Assembly: GCF_001598215.1 (NCBI RefSeq) | Contig: NZ_BCXJ01000002.1 | Coordinates: forward strand, 1-64,000 | Origin: Shouchella clausii | GTDB lineage: Bacteria > Bacillota > Bacilli > Bacillales > Bacillaceae_D | Direction: 5' to 3' | DNA: 64,000 nt | Made by a program: the position numbers and the translations under genes | Shown: one piece after another, positions 25,729 through 35,390 of the stretch | How positions within the stretch are numbered: position 1 is the stretch's first letter | Layout: each line of letters opens with the position of its first letter | Notes under the pieces: generated by a model | The model's database searches: none | Told to the model about the DNA's origin: nothing | What the model saw: the letters and a program-made list of their open reading frames with translations, nothing else

Positions 25729-26633
25729 TTGAAGTGGGAACAACAAGTCAGTTGCAAAGACTGTTGCAGGACGCACGTGAACAAGGGAAAACGATTGGGT
25801 TTGTGCCAACGATGGGTGCATTGCATGGCGGTCACCAGTCGTTGGTGCGTGCCTGTGCGCAAACATGCGACTTGGTCGTTGTGAGCATTTACGTGAACCC
25901 ACTGCAATTTGGCCCTCACGAGGACTATCATGAATATCCAAGACAATTGGAAAAAGACCGCGTGTTAGCAGAAGAAGCAGGGTGCGATGTGCTGTTTTGC
26001 CCAACTGATGAAGAAATGTATCCTGATGGGTATACGCAAACGGTTCATGTGAAGCAAGGTGCGAACGTGTTATGCGGCAAAAGCCGCCCTGGCCATTTTG
26101 ACGGAGTGGCTACCGTTGTGTTGAAATTGTTTATGCTTGTTCAGCCTGATTTCGCCTTTTTTGGTGAAAAAGACGCGCAGCAAGTCGCCATTATTAAACA
26201 ACTTGTTAAGGAGTTCTTCCTGCCTGTGACAATTGTTGCTTGTCCAACTGTTCGCGAAGACGACGGCTTGGCGAAGAGCTCCCGCAACGCCAATTTGACG
26301 CCGGCAGAACGCCAAGCCGCACCGAAGTTATATGCTGCCCTGCGCGATGCAGCAAAGTTGCCGACAAGCCAACTAAGCGACCTTGTCCAACAAGTGCGGC
26401 AACATCTTGCTGCATTGCCTCTAGGCAGCATTGATTATGTCGAAGCGTATGAGTATCCATCCCTTAAAGAAGTTGAGCAAAGTGACGGCATTGTCATTTT
26501 GGCTCTCGCTTACCAATTTTCGAAAGCACGTTTAATTGACCACATCTTAATTGACATGAACAATCGCGACGGAGGGTTGAACGATGTATCGGACAATGAT
26601 GAAAGCAAAATTGCATCGTGCACGGGTTACTGA
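25725..26633 (+). CDS. panC: Pantothenate synthetase
   Basis: The 302-residue enzyme condenses pantoate and beta-alanine using [13 protein letters not shown] (28-37) holds the HIGH-type nucleotide motif. [26 protein letters not shown] and the KMSKS-like GLAKSSRN segment are conserved. The 3' end overlaps panD by 50 bases, giving a short extra tail ([17 protein letters not shown]). It is coupled with panB and panD in one operon. Confidence 0.95.
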   Translation: MIEVGTTSQLQRLLQDAREQGKTIGFVPTMGALHGGHQSLVRACAQTCDLVVVSIYVNPLQFGPHEDYHEYPRQLEKDRVLAEEAGCDVLFCPTDEEMYPDGYTQTVHVKQGANVLCGKSRPGHFDGVATVVLKLFMLVQPDFAFFGEKDAQQVAIIKQLVKEFFLPVTIVACPTVREDDGLAKSSRNANLTPAERQAAPKLYAALRDAAKLPTSQLSDLVQQVRQHLAALPLGSIDYVEAYEYPSLKEVEQSDGIVILALAYQFSKARLIDHILIDMNNRDGGLNDVSDNDESKIASCTGY

Positions 26634-26967
26634 ATCAAATTTAAACTACGTAGGCAGCATCACCATAGATGAAGACCTCATGGATGCAGTCGATTTGCTT
26701 GAAAATGAAAAAGTACAAATTGTGAACAACAACAACGGCGAACGGTTTGAAACGTATGTGATTAAAGGGCCGAGAGGAGAAGGGGGCATCTGTTTAAATG
26801 GTGCCGCCGCGCGAAAAGTCCAACCTGGAGACGTCGTCATCATTTTGTCTTATGCGATGATGGAAAACGCGGAAGCCCTTGCCCATCAGCCGAAAGTGGC
26901 GATTTTGGATGAGAACAACCGAATTGTGGAAATGTTAGGCACAGAGCCAGCTTCTACCGTCCGTTAG
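26584..26967 (+). CDS. panD: Aspartate 1-decarboxylase precursor
   Basis: The 127-residue pyruvoyl enzyme makes beta-alanine for PanC. The self-cleavage site Gly24-Ser25 is present in NYVGSITID, along with the usual N-terminal [20 protein letters not shown] and the [19 protein letters not shown] segment. Length and motif positions are standard. It lies inside the end of panC and closes the pan operon. Confidence 0.96.
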   Translation: MYRTMMKAKLHRARVTESNLNYVGSITIDEDLMDAVDLLENEKVQIVNNNNGERFETYVIKGPRGEGGICLNGAAARKVQPGDVVIILSYAMMENAEALAHQPKVAILDENNRIVEMLGTEPASTVR

Positions 26968-27040
26968 CACGCATATTCCCTCCCCTGGTGATACACACTG
27001 AATGAAACAAGGCATTTTGCCATTAGGGGGAGGGATTTTT

Positions 27041-27973
27041 TTGCATTCATGGATTAACGAGTGGCAAGCGCTTTACCAAAACATTTGGCAGTCGCCGACT
27101 AGCAAAAGCATAGATGATGTGATCGTGCTTGAACAGATGACGCAGCAAGTATTGGATGTTTGGGGAGCGATGGATGAGGCATTGAACCAATTACGGCAGC
27201 GGTTAAAAGAAACGGCGCCAATGTTTGTGTACGAATCGGAAGGGACGATCCTGTTCGATGCCCATCAGTTTGACGAAGCGCTTTGTTGTTTGAAAAACGA
27301 GGAGGCTGAAGGCGAAAGAGAAAATATTCGTCTGTTGTATATCGCCTATGCTTCATTATACACGGAGAAATTTGAGGAAGCGAGAAGCGGCTTTTTATAT
27401 GTATTGCAAGTATCTTTCGATCCGCTCGTCACCCACTTTGCTTATCTTGGCATTGGCATTATTGAAATGGTTGCTCGCCGAGCAGAAGAAGCGATATTGT
27501 TTTTAGAAAAAGCAAATTCATTAACAGACAACCCTGATGTCGTGTATAATTTAGGCATATGTTATTATTGGTTGGAAGCTTACGATAGTGCTGCAGCTTA
27601 TTTTCACTCTTATACGCAAGTATGTGACGATGCCGATGCTTTTATGTTGCTTGGCCTTTCGCTTTATAAAGGTGGAATGGTTGAGGAAGCGCGCGGCGTA
27701 TGGCTTGATTGTGCAGAGAACGTTGATTCGAGCGAAGCGCTTTTGGCGCTGGCCAAGCTAACCGAATGGTACGGCGAACATGAACTGGCATGCTACAGTT
27801 ACGAACAGCTAATGTTTATCAATGGGAAAACGCCGGAGTTGCTTCATGGCTTTGCCTGGAACCAAGCATTGTCAGGAGATAGCCGTGCGGTTGATTTATT
27901 GTTCGAGCTTGGCAAGACAAGCCAGCAAGCGTATGAATCATGGTGCATGTTGCAGGCTGCCCAAGGAGGGTAA
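27041..27973 (+). CDS. Tetratricopeptide-repeat protein, unknown role
   Basis: The 310-residue protein is built of helical TPR-like repeats, for example FDEALCCLKNEEAEGERENIRLLYIAYASLY, FEEARSGFLYVL, AEEAILFLEKANSLTDNPDVVYNLGICYYWL and YDSAAAYFHSYTQVCDDADAFMLLGLSLY. Such proteins act as protein-interaction scaffolds. The frame opens at ATG 27002, but the strong GGGGGAGGG site favours TTG 27041. The longer form would encode the ribosome binding site itself. Its frame closes just before dinG, probably in the same transcript. Confidence 0.7.
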   Translation: MHSWINEWQALYQNIWQSPTSKSIDDVIVLEQMTQQVLDVWGAMDEALNQLRQRLKETAPMFVYESEGTILFDAHQFDEALCCLKNEEAEGERENIRLLYIAYASLYTEKFEEARSGFLYVLQVSFDPLVTHFAYLGIGIIEMVARRAEEAILFLEKANSLTDNPDVVYNLGICYYWLEAYDSAAAYFHSYTQVCDDADAFMLLGLSLYKGGMVEEARGVWLDCAENVDSSEALLALAKLTEWYGEHELACYSYEQLMFINGKTPELLHGFAWNQALSGDSRAVDLLFELGKTSQQAYESWCMLQAAQGG

Positions 27974-27996
27974 GGCTTCCGAATAGAGGTGTAAAC

Positions 27997-30825
27997 GTGT
28001 CTCAATCGTTTGTTGTCATTGATTTGGAAACAACCGGAAACTCGCCAGATCAAGGCGCAAGAATGATACAAATTGGAGCGGTTAAGGTGGAAGGTTGCAC
28101 GATTACGGATCGGTTTTCAACATTTGTGGATCCTTGTTGCAGCATTCCGCCTTTTATTACAGAATTAACGGGCATCACAGATAAAGATGTGGAGGGAGCG
28201 CCTGTTTTTCGAGAAATTGCAACAGATTTGCTTGCCTTTATGGAAGGCTCCAGTTTAGTTGCCCATAACGTGCCTTTTGATAAAGGCTTTTTAGAAGCGC
28301 AATTGGAAACAGAAGGGTTAAGGCTTCCAAAATGTTGCCAATTTGATACCGTTGAACTTTCAAGGGTATTGTTGCCGACACAGGAAAGCTACAAATTGTC
28401 AGAGCTATCAAGCAGCCTTGATATGGACCATGATCAACCCCATCGCGCTGATAGCGACGCAGAAATAACAGCAGAACTGTTTATTAAACTCTTACATAAA
28501 CTAGAACGGTTGCCACTTGTGACATTGCAATCATTAGAGCAAGTCGCGAAGGGGTTGAAAAGCGACTGGGACGTATTAACGCGGCCGTTGATTCAAAAAA
28601 AATGGATGAAAGTAGACGAAGACGAAAAAGAATATGACTTGTTTCGGCAACTGGCGCTTAAGCGCGTGGCAGAGGAGGAAGAAAACAGCGAGTCATCCGA
28701 CCATAAACCGTTTGTTGAAGTAGAGGACGAGCTTTTTTCTAGTAGTGGCGCCATCGCCCGTGTCTTCGACTCATTTGAAGATCGTCCAGGGCAAAAACAG
28801 ATGATGAAGGAAGTTTACGCTGCGTTTGAAGAACATGCCCATGCGCTGATTGAAGCCGGTACCGGCACGGGGAAAACGTTGGCGTATTTAGTACCGAGCG
28901 CTTACTTTGCTTACTCCCAGAAAAAACCAGTGGTGCTGTCGACTTATACGATTCCGTTGCAAGAGCAACTTTTGCAACGAGATTTGCGCTTGCTTGCTTC
29001 CATTGTTCCTTTTCCGCTACGTACGGCTGTCCTCAAAGGGAGGAGCCATTATCTCGATTTACGCAAATTTGAACAGGCGTTGCAGCAGCTGGAAAACGAC
29101 TCTTATGACGTTTGTTTAACGAAAGCCCAATTGCTTGTTTGGCTGCTTGAAACGGATTATGGCGATGTAGAAGAGTTAAATTTGACAACAGGAGGGCGCA
29201 GCTTTTGGCCAATGGTCCAAAGTGATCCCGAGTCGGATTTAGGCAAGTACAATCCGTGGTTTTCCCGGTGTTTTTACCATCGCTCTCGCCGACAAGCGAA
29301 AAAAGCAGATTTAATTATTACGAACCATGCATTGCTGTTAACAGACGTTGTGCAAACTCACTCAATACTGCCCTCATATAGCCACGCGGTCATTGATGAA
29401 GCCCATCATTTTCAAGAAGCGGCTAGTGCTTACTTTGGGCTAACGGCTAGTTTTTTATCCGTTAGTTTTGCCATCCAACGCATCGGTGACGATCATCACG
29501 AATACGGTGCAATCGCGCGTTTGGAAGCGCTCGGGGAACAAATGAAGCAGCCGCTAGCGCTTAGCGACGCAAAAGAAGGGCTTGCCCGCTTTCGGGAAGA
29601 CACAGATGAACTGTTCCGAATGATCCACGTGTTTGCTTTAGACGCGCAAGGAAGCAATGCGACAGATGTAGGGCGTATTAGTTATGTATATAAAAGCTTT
29701 TCAGAAGAAGGCTCGCTTTGGCAAGCGATTCTTGAGTGTGCGATGCGCTTGCAGCTTCACGGTGAACAAGTGCTGACGACTGTAAAGGCAGCTTATCAAG
29801 TGGTCGAGGAAAAAGTGGAAGAAGACTATGAAAGCCGTTCTCTTCTCGCTGACACACAAGGAGCGATTGCCGCTTTTGAGGAAACGGTGCAATTGCTGTA
29901 TGAGCTCCTCCTTGAATACGACGACAATTATGTTTACTGGATTGAAGTGGAGCCAAAAGGGGCAAAAAATGCTACTTATTTGTATGCAAAGCCGATTGAA
30001 GTCTCAGAAAGGCTGGCTGACCAATTTTTTGCCAAAAAGAAAAGCGTCGTCCTGACATCGGCGACTTTGACAGTCAACCAATCGTTTGATTACCAAATTG
30101 ACAGATTAGGCTTAGTTGATTTTGGGGTGAAAACGAAACAAATTGAGTCTCCTTTTTCTTATGAGCAGCAAGCAAAATTGCTTATTCCTCATGATATTCC
30201 CGATGTCCGTGGCCCAGATGACGAGCTGTTTGCACAGGATATCGCCATTAAAATATGGCGAATTACGGAAGTGATGCAACGAAAAGCGCTTGTCCTCTTT
30301 ACTTCTTATGATATGCTCAAAAAGGTATTTTATTATGTGAAGGATTTAAACGACGAAGGAAAATTGGCGTTAATTGGCCAAGGAGTGACAAGCGGCTCGC
30401 GGATGAGGCTGTTAAAATTATTTAAACAAGCTGAGCAAAGGGCAGTGCTGTTTGGGACAAATAGCTTTTGGGAAGGCATCGACCTCCCAGGCAACGAGTT
30501 GGAGTGCCTCATTATTGTCAGGCTTCCATTTGCGCCGCCGAACTTGCCATTAAACCGGGCGCAGATGGAGCGAGCAAAAGCAGAGGGGAAAAACCCTTTT
30601 ACCGATTTGGCTCTCCCTCAAGCAGTCATTCGTTTTAAGCAAGGATTTGGGCGGTTAATTCGTACTAAAGGAGACAGAGGTCTCATCTTTGTTTTTGACC
30701 GGCGGATTGTAACAACCCGTTATGGTCGGACATTCATCGATTCGTTGCCGGAAGTACCAGTACACGAAGGGAAGCTGGAAAGGTTGCTTGAAGACCACCT
30801 TGATTTTAGGGAGGAACAGTCGTGA
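27997..30825 (+). CDS. dinG: ATP-dependent helicase/3'-5' exonuclease DinG
   Basis: The 942-residue protein combines an N-terminal DEDDh exonuclease (VVIDLETTG near 6-14, then VAHNVPFDKGFLE and HRADSDAEITAELF) with an XPD/DinG-type superfamily 2 helicase. The helicase shows Walker A EAGTGTGKT near 286-294, DEAH in VIDEAHHFQEAA near 466 and the C-terminal motif VI LIRTKGDRGLIFVFDRRI. This exonuclease fusion is the Firmicute DinG form. GTG 27997 has AGAGGTG five bases upstream. The frame is open 19 codons further without a site. It overlaps mtaD by four bases. Confidence 0.92.
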   Translation: MSQSFVVIDLETTGNSPDQGARMIQIGAVKVEGCTITDRFSTFVDPCCSIPPFITELTGITDKDVEGAPVFREIATDLLAFMEGSSLVAHNVPFDKGFLEAQLETEGLRLPKCCQFDTVELSRVLLPTQESYKLSELSSSLDMDHDQPHRADSDAEITAELFIKLLHKLERLPLVTLQSLEQVAKGLKSDWDVLTRPLIQKKWMKVDEDEKEYDLFRQLALKRVAEEEENSESSDHKPFVEVEDELFSSSGAIARVFDSFEDRPGQKQMMKEVYAAFEEHAHALIEAGTGTGKTLAYLVPSAYFAYSQKKPVVLSTYTIPLQEQLLQRDLRLLASIVPFPLRTAVLKGRSHYLDLRKFEQALQQLENDSYDVCLTKAQLLVWLLETDYGDVEELNLTTGGRSFWPMVQSDPESDLGKYNPWFSRCFYHRSRRQAKKADLIITNHALLLTDVVQTHSILPSYSHAVIDEAHHFQEAASAYFGLTASFLSVSFAIQRIGDDHHEYGAIARLEALGEQMKQPLALSDAKEGLARFREDTDELFRMIHVFALDAQGSNATDVGRISYVYKSFSEEGSLWQAILECAMRLQLHGEQVLTTVKAAYQVVEEKVEEDYESRSLLADTQGAIAAFEETVQLLYELLLEYDDNYVYWIEVEPKGAKNATYLYAKPIEVSERLADQFFAKKKSVVLTSATLTVNQSFDYQIDRLGLVDFGVKTKQIESPFSYEQQAKLLIPHDIPDVRGPDDELFAQDIAIKIWRITEVMQRKALVLFTSYDMLKKVFYYVKDLNDEGKLALIGQGVTSGSRMRLLKLFKQAEQRAVLFGTNSFWEGIDLPGNELECLIIVRLPFAPPNLPLNRAQMERAKAEGKNPFTDLALPQAVIRFKQGFGRLIRTKGDRGLIFVFDRRIVTTRYGRTFIDSLPEVPVHEGKLERLLEDHLDFREEQS

Positions 30826-32126
30826 AGACGATTATCAAAAATGCAAAAGTAATGACGATGAATGAAGCAAGGACGATACACGATCATGGCTATGTCGTCA
30901 TTGAAGACGGCGTATTTACGGCGATTGAGCAAGGGGAGCCGGCAGAAGACGCTGCAAAAGGAGCCAATGTAGTCAATGCTGATAAAAAGTGGCTTATGCC
31001 AGGGCTAATCAACACGCACGGCCATACAGGCATGTCTTTGTTCCGTGGCGTTAGCGATGACGTGCCTCTGTCTAAGTGGCTTGCAGAACACATTTGGCCA
31101 CTGGAACAAAAACTTGACCAAAAAGCAGTAGAAGCAGCCCGCCTTTTAAGTATGGTGGAGATGATTGAATCTGGGACAACGACGTTTTTAGAAATGTACC
31201 ATTTGCATTTGGACGATTTCGCTGCGGCAATTGAAAAAGCAGGCATGCGGGCAACATTGATGCGGTCTGTGATCGGCCTCTGTTCAAAAGAAGAACAGGA
31301 AGAAAAATTAGCGGAATCTCTTGGTTTCGCAAGGAGATGGCATAAACAGGCAAATGGGCGTATTCAAACGATGCTTGCCCCTCATGCCCCGTATACATGC
31401 CCGCCTGATTACATCGAGCGCATTGTCGAAGCTGCTCGCCAAGAAGGTTTGCCTGTCCATATGCATCTTGCTGAAACACGAAAAGAAATCCACGATTATA
31501 TGGATGAATACGGCATGCATCCAGTCGAGCTTTTGCAAGAAAGGGATTTACTTAGCGGGACAGAATGGCTATTTGCCCATGGCGTCCATATGCACGAGCA
31601 GCATTATGAACTGTTAGGCGCTCATCAAGCGGCTGTTTCCCATAATCCGAAAAGCAATTTAAAACTTGGCTCAGGCATTGCCCAAGTAGCAAGTATGCAA
31701 AAACACGGCATTGTTGTGGCCCTTGGCACTGATTCGGTTGCTTCAAACAACGCTCTTGACTTATTTGAAGAAATGCGCACAGCCGTGTTGCTTCAGCGGG
31801 GCGTCAATGAACAAGCTGATATTGTCACGACATGGGAAGGGCTGAATATGGCTACGTCCAACGGGGCGAAGGCATTGCGATTTGCCAACCTAGGGACGAT
31901 CGAAGTAGGCCAGCAAGCTGATTTTATTATGCTAAACCCTGAACAAGCCCACTTGCATCCAAGCAGCCAGGCTGTTTCACACCTTGTCTTCGCCGCGAAA
32001 GGCTCTGATGTAACCGATGTGTACGTCCAAGGCGTGCCGTTGATGAAAGACAAGCAATTGCTTACGCTTGACAAAGAGCGGATTTTAAAGGAAGCCAACG
32101 AACAGTTTCGCCGCTTGCAACAATGA
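30822..32126 (+). CDS. mtaD: 5-methylthioadenosine/S-adenosylhomocysteine deaminase
   Basis: The 434-residue amidohydrolase deaminates methylthioadenosine and S-adenosylhomocysteine. Metal and catalytic motifs are INTHGHTGMSLFRG (HxH), PVHMHLAETRKE, AHGVHMHEQHYELL, VSHNPKSNLKLGSG and ALGTDSVASNNALDLFEEMR (metal Asp). GTG 30822 overlaps the dinG stop. B. subtilis has no gene of this kind between dinG and ypmA, so this is a lineage-specific insertion. Related TRZ/ATZ hydrolases are the main alternative call. Confidence 0.85.
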   Translation: MKTIIKNAKVMTMNEARTIHDHGYVVIEDGVFTAIEQGEPAEDAAKGANVVNADKKWLMPGLINTHGHTGMSLFRGVSDDVPLSKWLAEHIWPLEQKLDQKAVEAARLLSMVEMIESGTTTFLEMYHLHLDDFAAAIEKAGMRATLMRSVIGLCSKEEQEEKLAESLGFARRWHKQANGRIQTMLAPHAPYTCPPDYIERIVEAARQEGLPVHMHLAETRKEIHDYMDEYGMHPVELLQERDLLSGTEWLFAHGVHMHEQHYELLGAHQAAVSHNPKSNLKLGSGIAQVASMQKHGIVVALGTDSVASNNALDLFEEMRTAVLLQRGVNEQADIVTTWEGLNMATSNGAKALRFANLGTIEVGQQADFIMLNPEQAHLHPSSQAVSHLVFAAKGSDVTDVYVQGVPLMKDKQLLTLDKERILKEANEQFRRLQQ

Positions 32127-32140
32127 ACACGCGCAGTTAA

Positions 32141-32167
32141 AAAACGCTGCGGCGTCCGCAGCGTTTT
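32141..32167 (+). terminator. Intrinsic terminator after mtaD
   Basis: AAAACGCTGCGG (32141-32152) pairs perfectly with CCGCAGCGTTTT (32156-32167). It can act on both strands and also lies beyond the stop of the minus-strand small gene at 32188. Confidence 0.85.
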
Positions 32168-32187
32168 GAGGTGTGGGTAGAAGGTTT

Positions 32188-32367
32188 TTAGTCAGTTTCA
32201 GCCTGCGTATCTGCTCCTTGAGCAGAGGATGCGACAAACATCGCCGGAAATGCGGTTTGTTTTAGTGTGAACGGCCAGACGTCTTCAATGGACTCATTGG
32301 CCCGACAAAGCAGAGACGCTTTGTCTTTGTTCTGCTGAAACCACTCGGCTAAGCCATATTGATTCAT
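32188..32367 (-). CDS. Small protein, 59 residues, unknown
   Basis: The frame begins MNQYGLAEWFQQNKDKASLL and continues with CRANESIEDVWPFTLKQTAF and a polar tail (ASSAQGADTQAETD). AAGGGGGG lies eight bases before the ATG, and the mtaD terminator serves its 3' end. It is in a gap otherwise empty, divergent from ypmA. Codon use and the ribosome binding site support translation. No family is recognised. Confidence 0.5.
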   Translation of the reverse strand: MNQYGLAEWFQQNKDKASLLCRANESIEDVWPFTLKQTAFPAMFVASSAQGADTQAETD

Positions 32368-32492
32368 TTAAAAACGCCCCCCTTCAACTGGCGTATCCTT
32401 AGTATGGCACGAAGGGTCGGGGCTATGTTTAGCAATGATTGTGGGCGAGTGTAGATATTGGCGTGTATAAACGAAGGAAGGGGCGTGTCGTT

Positions 32493-32672
32493 GTGGAGCG
32501 TTCAGAAATGAAAATGAAAGTGCTGTCGACTGTGACAGTTGAGAAAACAGATGATTTTTATAAAGTAGTGGACCAATTAAACCGAACCTTAAAAGACAAG
32601 GGTTTGACATTTGGCTACGCGCTTGATGAAAAGGATCATTCAAAAATAACAATGACGATTTACGAAGTGTGA
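32493..32672 (+). CDS. ypmA: YpmA family protein (DUF4264)
   Basis: The 59-residue product includes MKVLSTVTVEKTDDFYKVVD and LNRTLKDKGLTFGYALDEKD, matching the small YpmA proteins always found beside ypmB in Bacillus. Function is unknown. GTG 32493 has AAGGAAGGGG nine bases upstream. An ATG at 32508 is a second possibility. ypmB follows after ten bases. Confidence 0.8.
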   Translation: MERSEMKMKVLSTVTVEKTDDFYKVVDQLNRTLKDKGLTFGYALDEKDHSKITMTIYEV

Positions 32673-32682
32673 GTGGAAGCGA

Positions 32683-33174
32683 ATGAAAAAAAAGCTAAGC
32701 ATCATTTTTTCTGTTGTTTTACTTGTTGGAATCGGGCTTGGGATTTATCTATATACGGCGATTCGTAGTCCATTAACAGAGGGAGCAAAAGAAGCGACTG
32801 CTTTTGTGACTGAGCAAGGGATGATGGCTGAAGTGGACGACGTGTCTTTTTACCATGGAGAGGAAAGCTATTGGGTTGTATCTGGCACAAGCGATGAGGG
32901 AGAAGCACTGTTTGCGTGGGTAAACGACGATCCAGAGAAGCGGGAGGCAACGCTTGTGCTCCCTCAACACGCAGGTGTGCCTAAAGAGGAAATGGAACAA
33001 GCTGTTGCCCAAGAATTAGGCGTTACCGCTTTTGACTCTGTGCGCCTCGGGTATGAAAACGGACAAGCGGTTTATGAGTTTACGTATACATCAGATACGC
33101 AAGGGAAATTATTTTATTACACCGCTTTTGAAACAGGCGAATATATGAAAAGCTTTAGTATTCGCACGAATTAA
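32683..33174 (+). CDS. ypmB: YpmB family membrane-anchored protein (DUF5590)
   Basis: The 163-residue protein has one N-terminal membrane helix (IIFSVVLLVGIGLGIYLYTAI) and an extracytoplasmic PepSY-like alpha/beta domain with a double repeat (SYWVVSGTSDEGEALFAWVN and YENGQAVYEFTYTSDTQGKLFYYTAF). Function is unknown. YpmB-type domains are thought to modulate cell-wall or protease activity. It forms a pair with ypmA. In B. subtilis aspB follows, but here asnS is next. Confidence 0.8.
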   Translation: MKKKLSIIFSVVLLVGIGLGIYLYTAIRSPLTEGAKEATAFVTEQGMMAEVDDVSFYHGEESYWVVSGTSDEGEALFAWVNDDPEKREATLVLPQHAGVPKEEMEQAVAQELGVTAFDSVRLGYENGQAVYEFTYTSDTQGKLFYYTAFETGEYMKSFSIRTN

Positions 33175-33200
33175 ACGGCTAACTCATTCGCCAAAGCCAA

Positions 33201-33230
33201 TTGACGGCGAAAAACGAATAAAGGTATAAT
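33201..33230 (+). promoter_or_regulatory. Sigma-A promoter of asnS
   Basis: TTGACG (33201-33206) and TATAAT (33225-33230) are separated by 18 bases. Only about 45 bases remain to the start codon, so there is no room for a T-box leader. Confidence 0.8.
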
Positions 33231-33283
33231 AATGAAGTCTTTCTTAGATAACGGAAAATGTCGTTTGGCAGGAGGAGTCACGA

Positions 33284-34576
33284 GTGAAAACAACAATCGC
33301 CCAAGTGGGACGTTATGTCAATGAACAAGTAACGATCGGCGCATGGATTGCCAACAAACGGTCAAGTGGAAAAATCGCATTTTTGCAGCTGCGAGATGGG
33401 ACAGGCTTCATTCAAGGAGTCGTCGTCAAAGCGGAAGTGCCTGAGGACGTATTTGCGTTAGCGAAATCGATCACGCAAGAAAGCTCTCTTTATGTTACAG
33501 GCACCGTTCGTGAAGATGAACGCTCGCCGTCAGGCTATGAGCTTTCGGTAGAACAGATCGAACTCATTCACCAAGCGACTGACTACCCGATCACCCCAAA
33601 ACAACATGGGACCGAGTTCTTAATGGATCACCGCCATTTATGGCTACGTTCAAAACGCCAACATGCGATTATGAAAATCCGCAGTCAAATCATTCGTTCG
33701 ACGTATGACTTTTTCAGTGAGCGTGGCTTTACTAAGCTGGATTCGCCGATTTTAACAGGCAGCTCGCCTGAAGGGACGTCAGAGCTTTTCCATACGAAAT
33801 ACTTTGATGAAGATGCGTACTTGTCCCAAAGCGGCCAGCTATATGCTGAAGCAGGAGCGATGGCTTTAGGGCGCGTTTTTACATTTGGCCCGACGTTCCG
33901 TGCCGAAAAGTCAAAAACACGACGCCATTTAATTGAGTTTTGGATGATTGAGCCGGAAATGGCGTTTGTGGAACATGATGAAAGCTTAGAAATTCAAGAG
34001 CAGTATGTAGCCCACCTGGCCAAAGCTGTCCTTGATCATTGTCAACTGGAATTGAAGCAACTTGGCCGGGATGTAACGAAACTTGAAGCAATCAAAGCGC
34101 CGTTTCCACGGATCACGTATGATGAAGCCCTAAATTTGCTCAAAGAAAAAGGGTTTGATGACATTTCATGGGGCGATGATTTTGGCTCCCCACATGAGAC
34201 AGCGATTGCAGAGCATTTCGACAAACCGGTATTTATTACCCGTTACCCAAGGTCATTAAAGCCGTTTTACATGCAGCCTGCCCCTGACCGTGACGATGTC
34301 GTCCTTTGCGCAGACTTAATTGCTCCAGAAGGATATGGAGAGATTATTGGCGGGTCTGAACGGATTCATGAGTATGATTTGCTTAAGCAAGAACTGGAAA
34401 AGCACAATTTGCCGCTAGATGCCTATGGATGGTATTTGGATTTGCGCAAATACGGCTCTGTTCCTCATTCAGGCTTTGGCTTAGGGCTCGAACGTACGGT
34501 AGCGTGGCTGTCCGGTACGGAACATGTCAGGGAGACGATTCCGTTTCCGCGGTTATTGAACCGCCTTTACCCATAA
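33284..34576 (+). CDS. asnS: Asparaginyl-tRNA synthetase
   Basis: The 430-residue class IIb synthetase charges tRNA-Asn. An OB-fold anticodon domain comes first ([32 protein letters not shown]), then class II motif 2 in [21 protein letters not shown] and motif 3 [18 protein letters not shown] 33284 has GGAGGAG upstream. In B. subtilis asnS follows aspB. Here it follows ypmB and has its own promoter and terminator. Confidence 0.96.
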   Translation: MKTTIAQVGRYVNEQVTIGAWIANKRSSGKIAFLQLRDGTGFIQGVVVKAEVPEDVFALAKSITQESSLYVTGTVREDERSPSGYELSVEQIELIHQATDYPITPKQHGTEFLMDHRHLWLRSKRQHAIMKIRSQIIRSTYDFFSERGFTKLDSPILTGSSPEGTSELFHTKYFDEDAYLSQSGQLYAEAGAMALGRVFTFGPTFRAEKSKTRRHLIEFWMIEPEMAFVEHDESLEIQEQYVAHLAKAVLDHCQLELKQLGRDVTKLEAIKAPFPRITYDEALNLLKEKGFDDISWGDDFGSPHETAIAEHFDKPVFITRYPRSLKPFYMQPAPDRDDVVLCADLIAPEGYGEIIGGSERIHEYDLLKQELEKHNLPLDAYGWYLDLRKYGSVPHSGFGLGLERTVAWLSGTEHVRETIPFPRLLNRLYP

Positions 34577-34583
34577 ACAGAAC

Positions 34584-34625
34584 GAGGCTGGCCTTGGATT
34601 TTTTCAAGCCAGCCCTTTTGTTTTT
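34584..34625 (+). terminator. Intrinsic terminator after asnS
   Basis: GGCTGGCCTTG pairs with CAAGCCAGCC around a T-rich loop, followed by CTTTTGTTTTT. It separates asnS from dnaD, which has its own -10 (TATACT near 34651). Confidence 0.8.
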
Positions 34626-34677
34626 GCCCAACCGTCCCCCAGCCCATGGTATACTAAAGCTTCAAGAGGTGGTTTGA

Positions 34678-35379
34678 ATGAATCAGCATGTATTTTTAAA
34701 ATGGGCGCAGCAAAAGCATTTATCGATCCCTTCGCTGCTACTAGAACATTATACAGATCTACAACTAGACGAGTGTGAATTCGTTGCAATTTTGCACATT
34801 CAGTCGTTTTTAGATGGAGGCGATGCGTTTCCAACTCCACAGCTATTAAGCGAACGCATGTCGATCAACCTCGATGAATGCGCCAAATTAATTGGTGCAC
34901 TCGTGAAAAAAAAGCTGCTTGCCATTGAGAATCGCCTTGATGATACAGGGGTTTTTTATGAAAACTACACGCTTGAACCGTTGTGGGCAGCGTTGATCCG
35001 CTTGCTCGAACAAAAAGGTAGAGACGTGCAGACAAACACGCAAAAAAAGCAAGAAGGGGAGCTATATCAACAGTTTGAACAAGAATTTGCCCGACCGCTT
35101 TCACCAATCGAGGCTGAAACATTGTCCATGTGGCTTGACGAAGACAAGCACTCGGCTGAATTAATTAGCGCCGCTTTGCGAGAAGCCGTCGTTTCTGGAA
35201 AGCTCAATTTCCGTTATATTGACCGAATCCTGTTTGAATGGAAACGCAATAGCATTAAAACGGTCGAAGACGCCAAAGCCCATAGCGAGCGCTTTCGCAA
35301 AAAAAGTGCCCCTAAACCACGAAAAGAAACGGCCAATACGCAAGACATTCCTGGTTTCCATTGGCTCGAAAATTTATAA
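34678..35379 (+). CDS. dnaD: DNA replication initiation/restart protein DnaD
   Basis: The 233-residue protein has an N-terminal winged-helix oligomerisation domain (FPTPQLLSERMSINLDECAKLIGALVKKKLL) and a C-terminal DnaB_2/DDBH2 domain (FEQEFARPLSPIEAETLSMW, then NFRYIDRILFEWKRNSIKTVEDAKAH) that binds DNA. It loads the replicative helicase together with DnaB and DnaI. AAGAGGTGG precedes the ATG. nth follows 11 bases after its stop, as in other Bacillus. Confidence 0.93.
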   Translation: MNQHVFLKWAQQKHLSIPSLLLEHYTDLQLDECEFVAILHIQSFLDGGDAFPTPQLLSERMSINLDECAKLIGALVKKKLLAIENRLDDTGVFYENYTLEPLWAALIRLLEQKGRDVQTNTQKKQEGELYQQFEQEFARPLSPIEAETLSMWLDEDKHSAELISAALREAVVSGKLNFRYIDRILFEWKRNSIKTVEDAKAHSERFRKKSAPKPRKETANTQDIPGFHWLENL

Positions 35380-35390
35380 GGAGTTTCGCG

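Noticed and set aside
25327-26004. 225-codon minus-strand ORF opposite panB and panC
   Set aside because: It lies fully antisense to two well-supported enzymes. Its composition is that of a frame shadow and it has no ribosome binding site.
33180-33284. T-box riboswitch for asnS
   Set aside because: The TTGACG/TATAAT promoter leaves only about 45 bases of leader, too short for a T-box, and no T-box sequence was seen.
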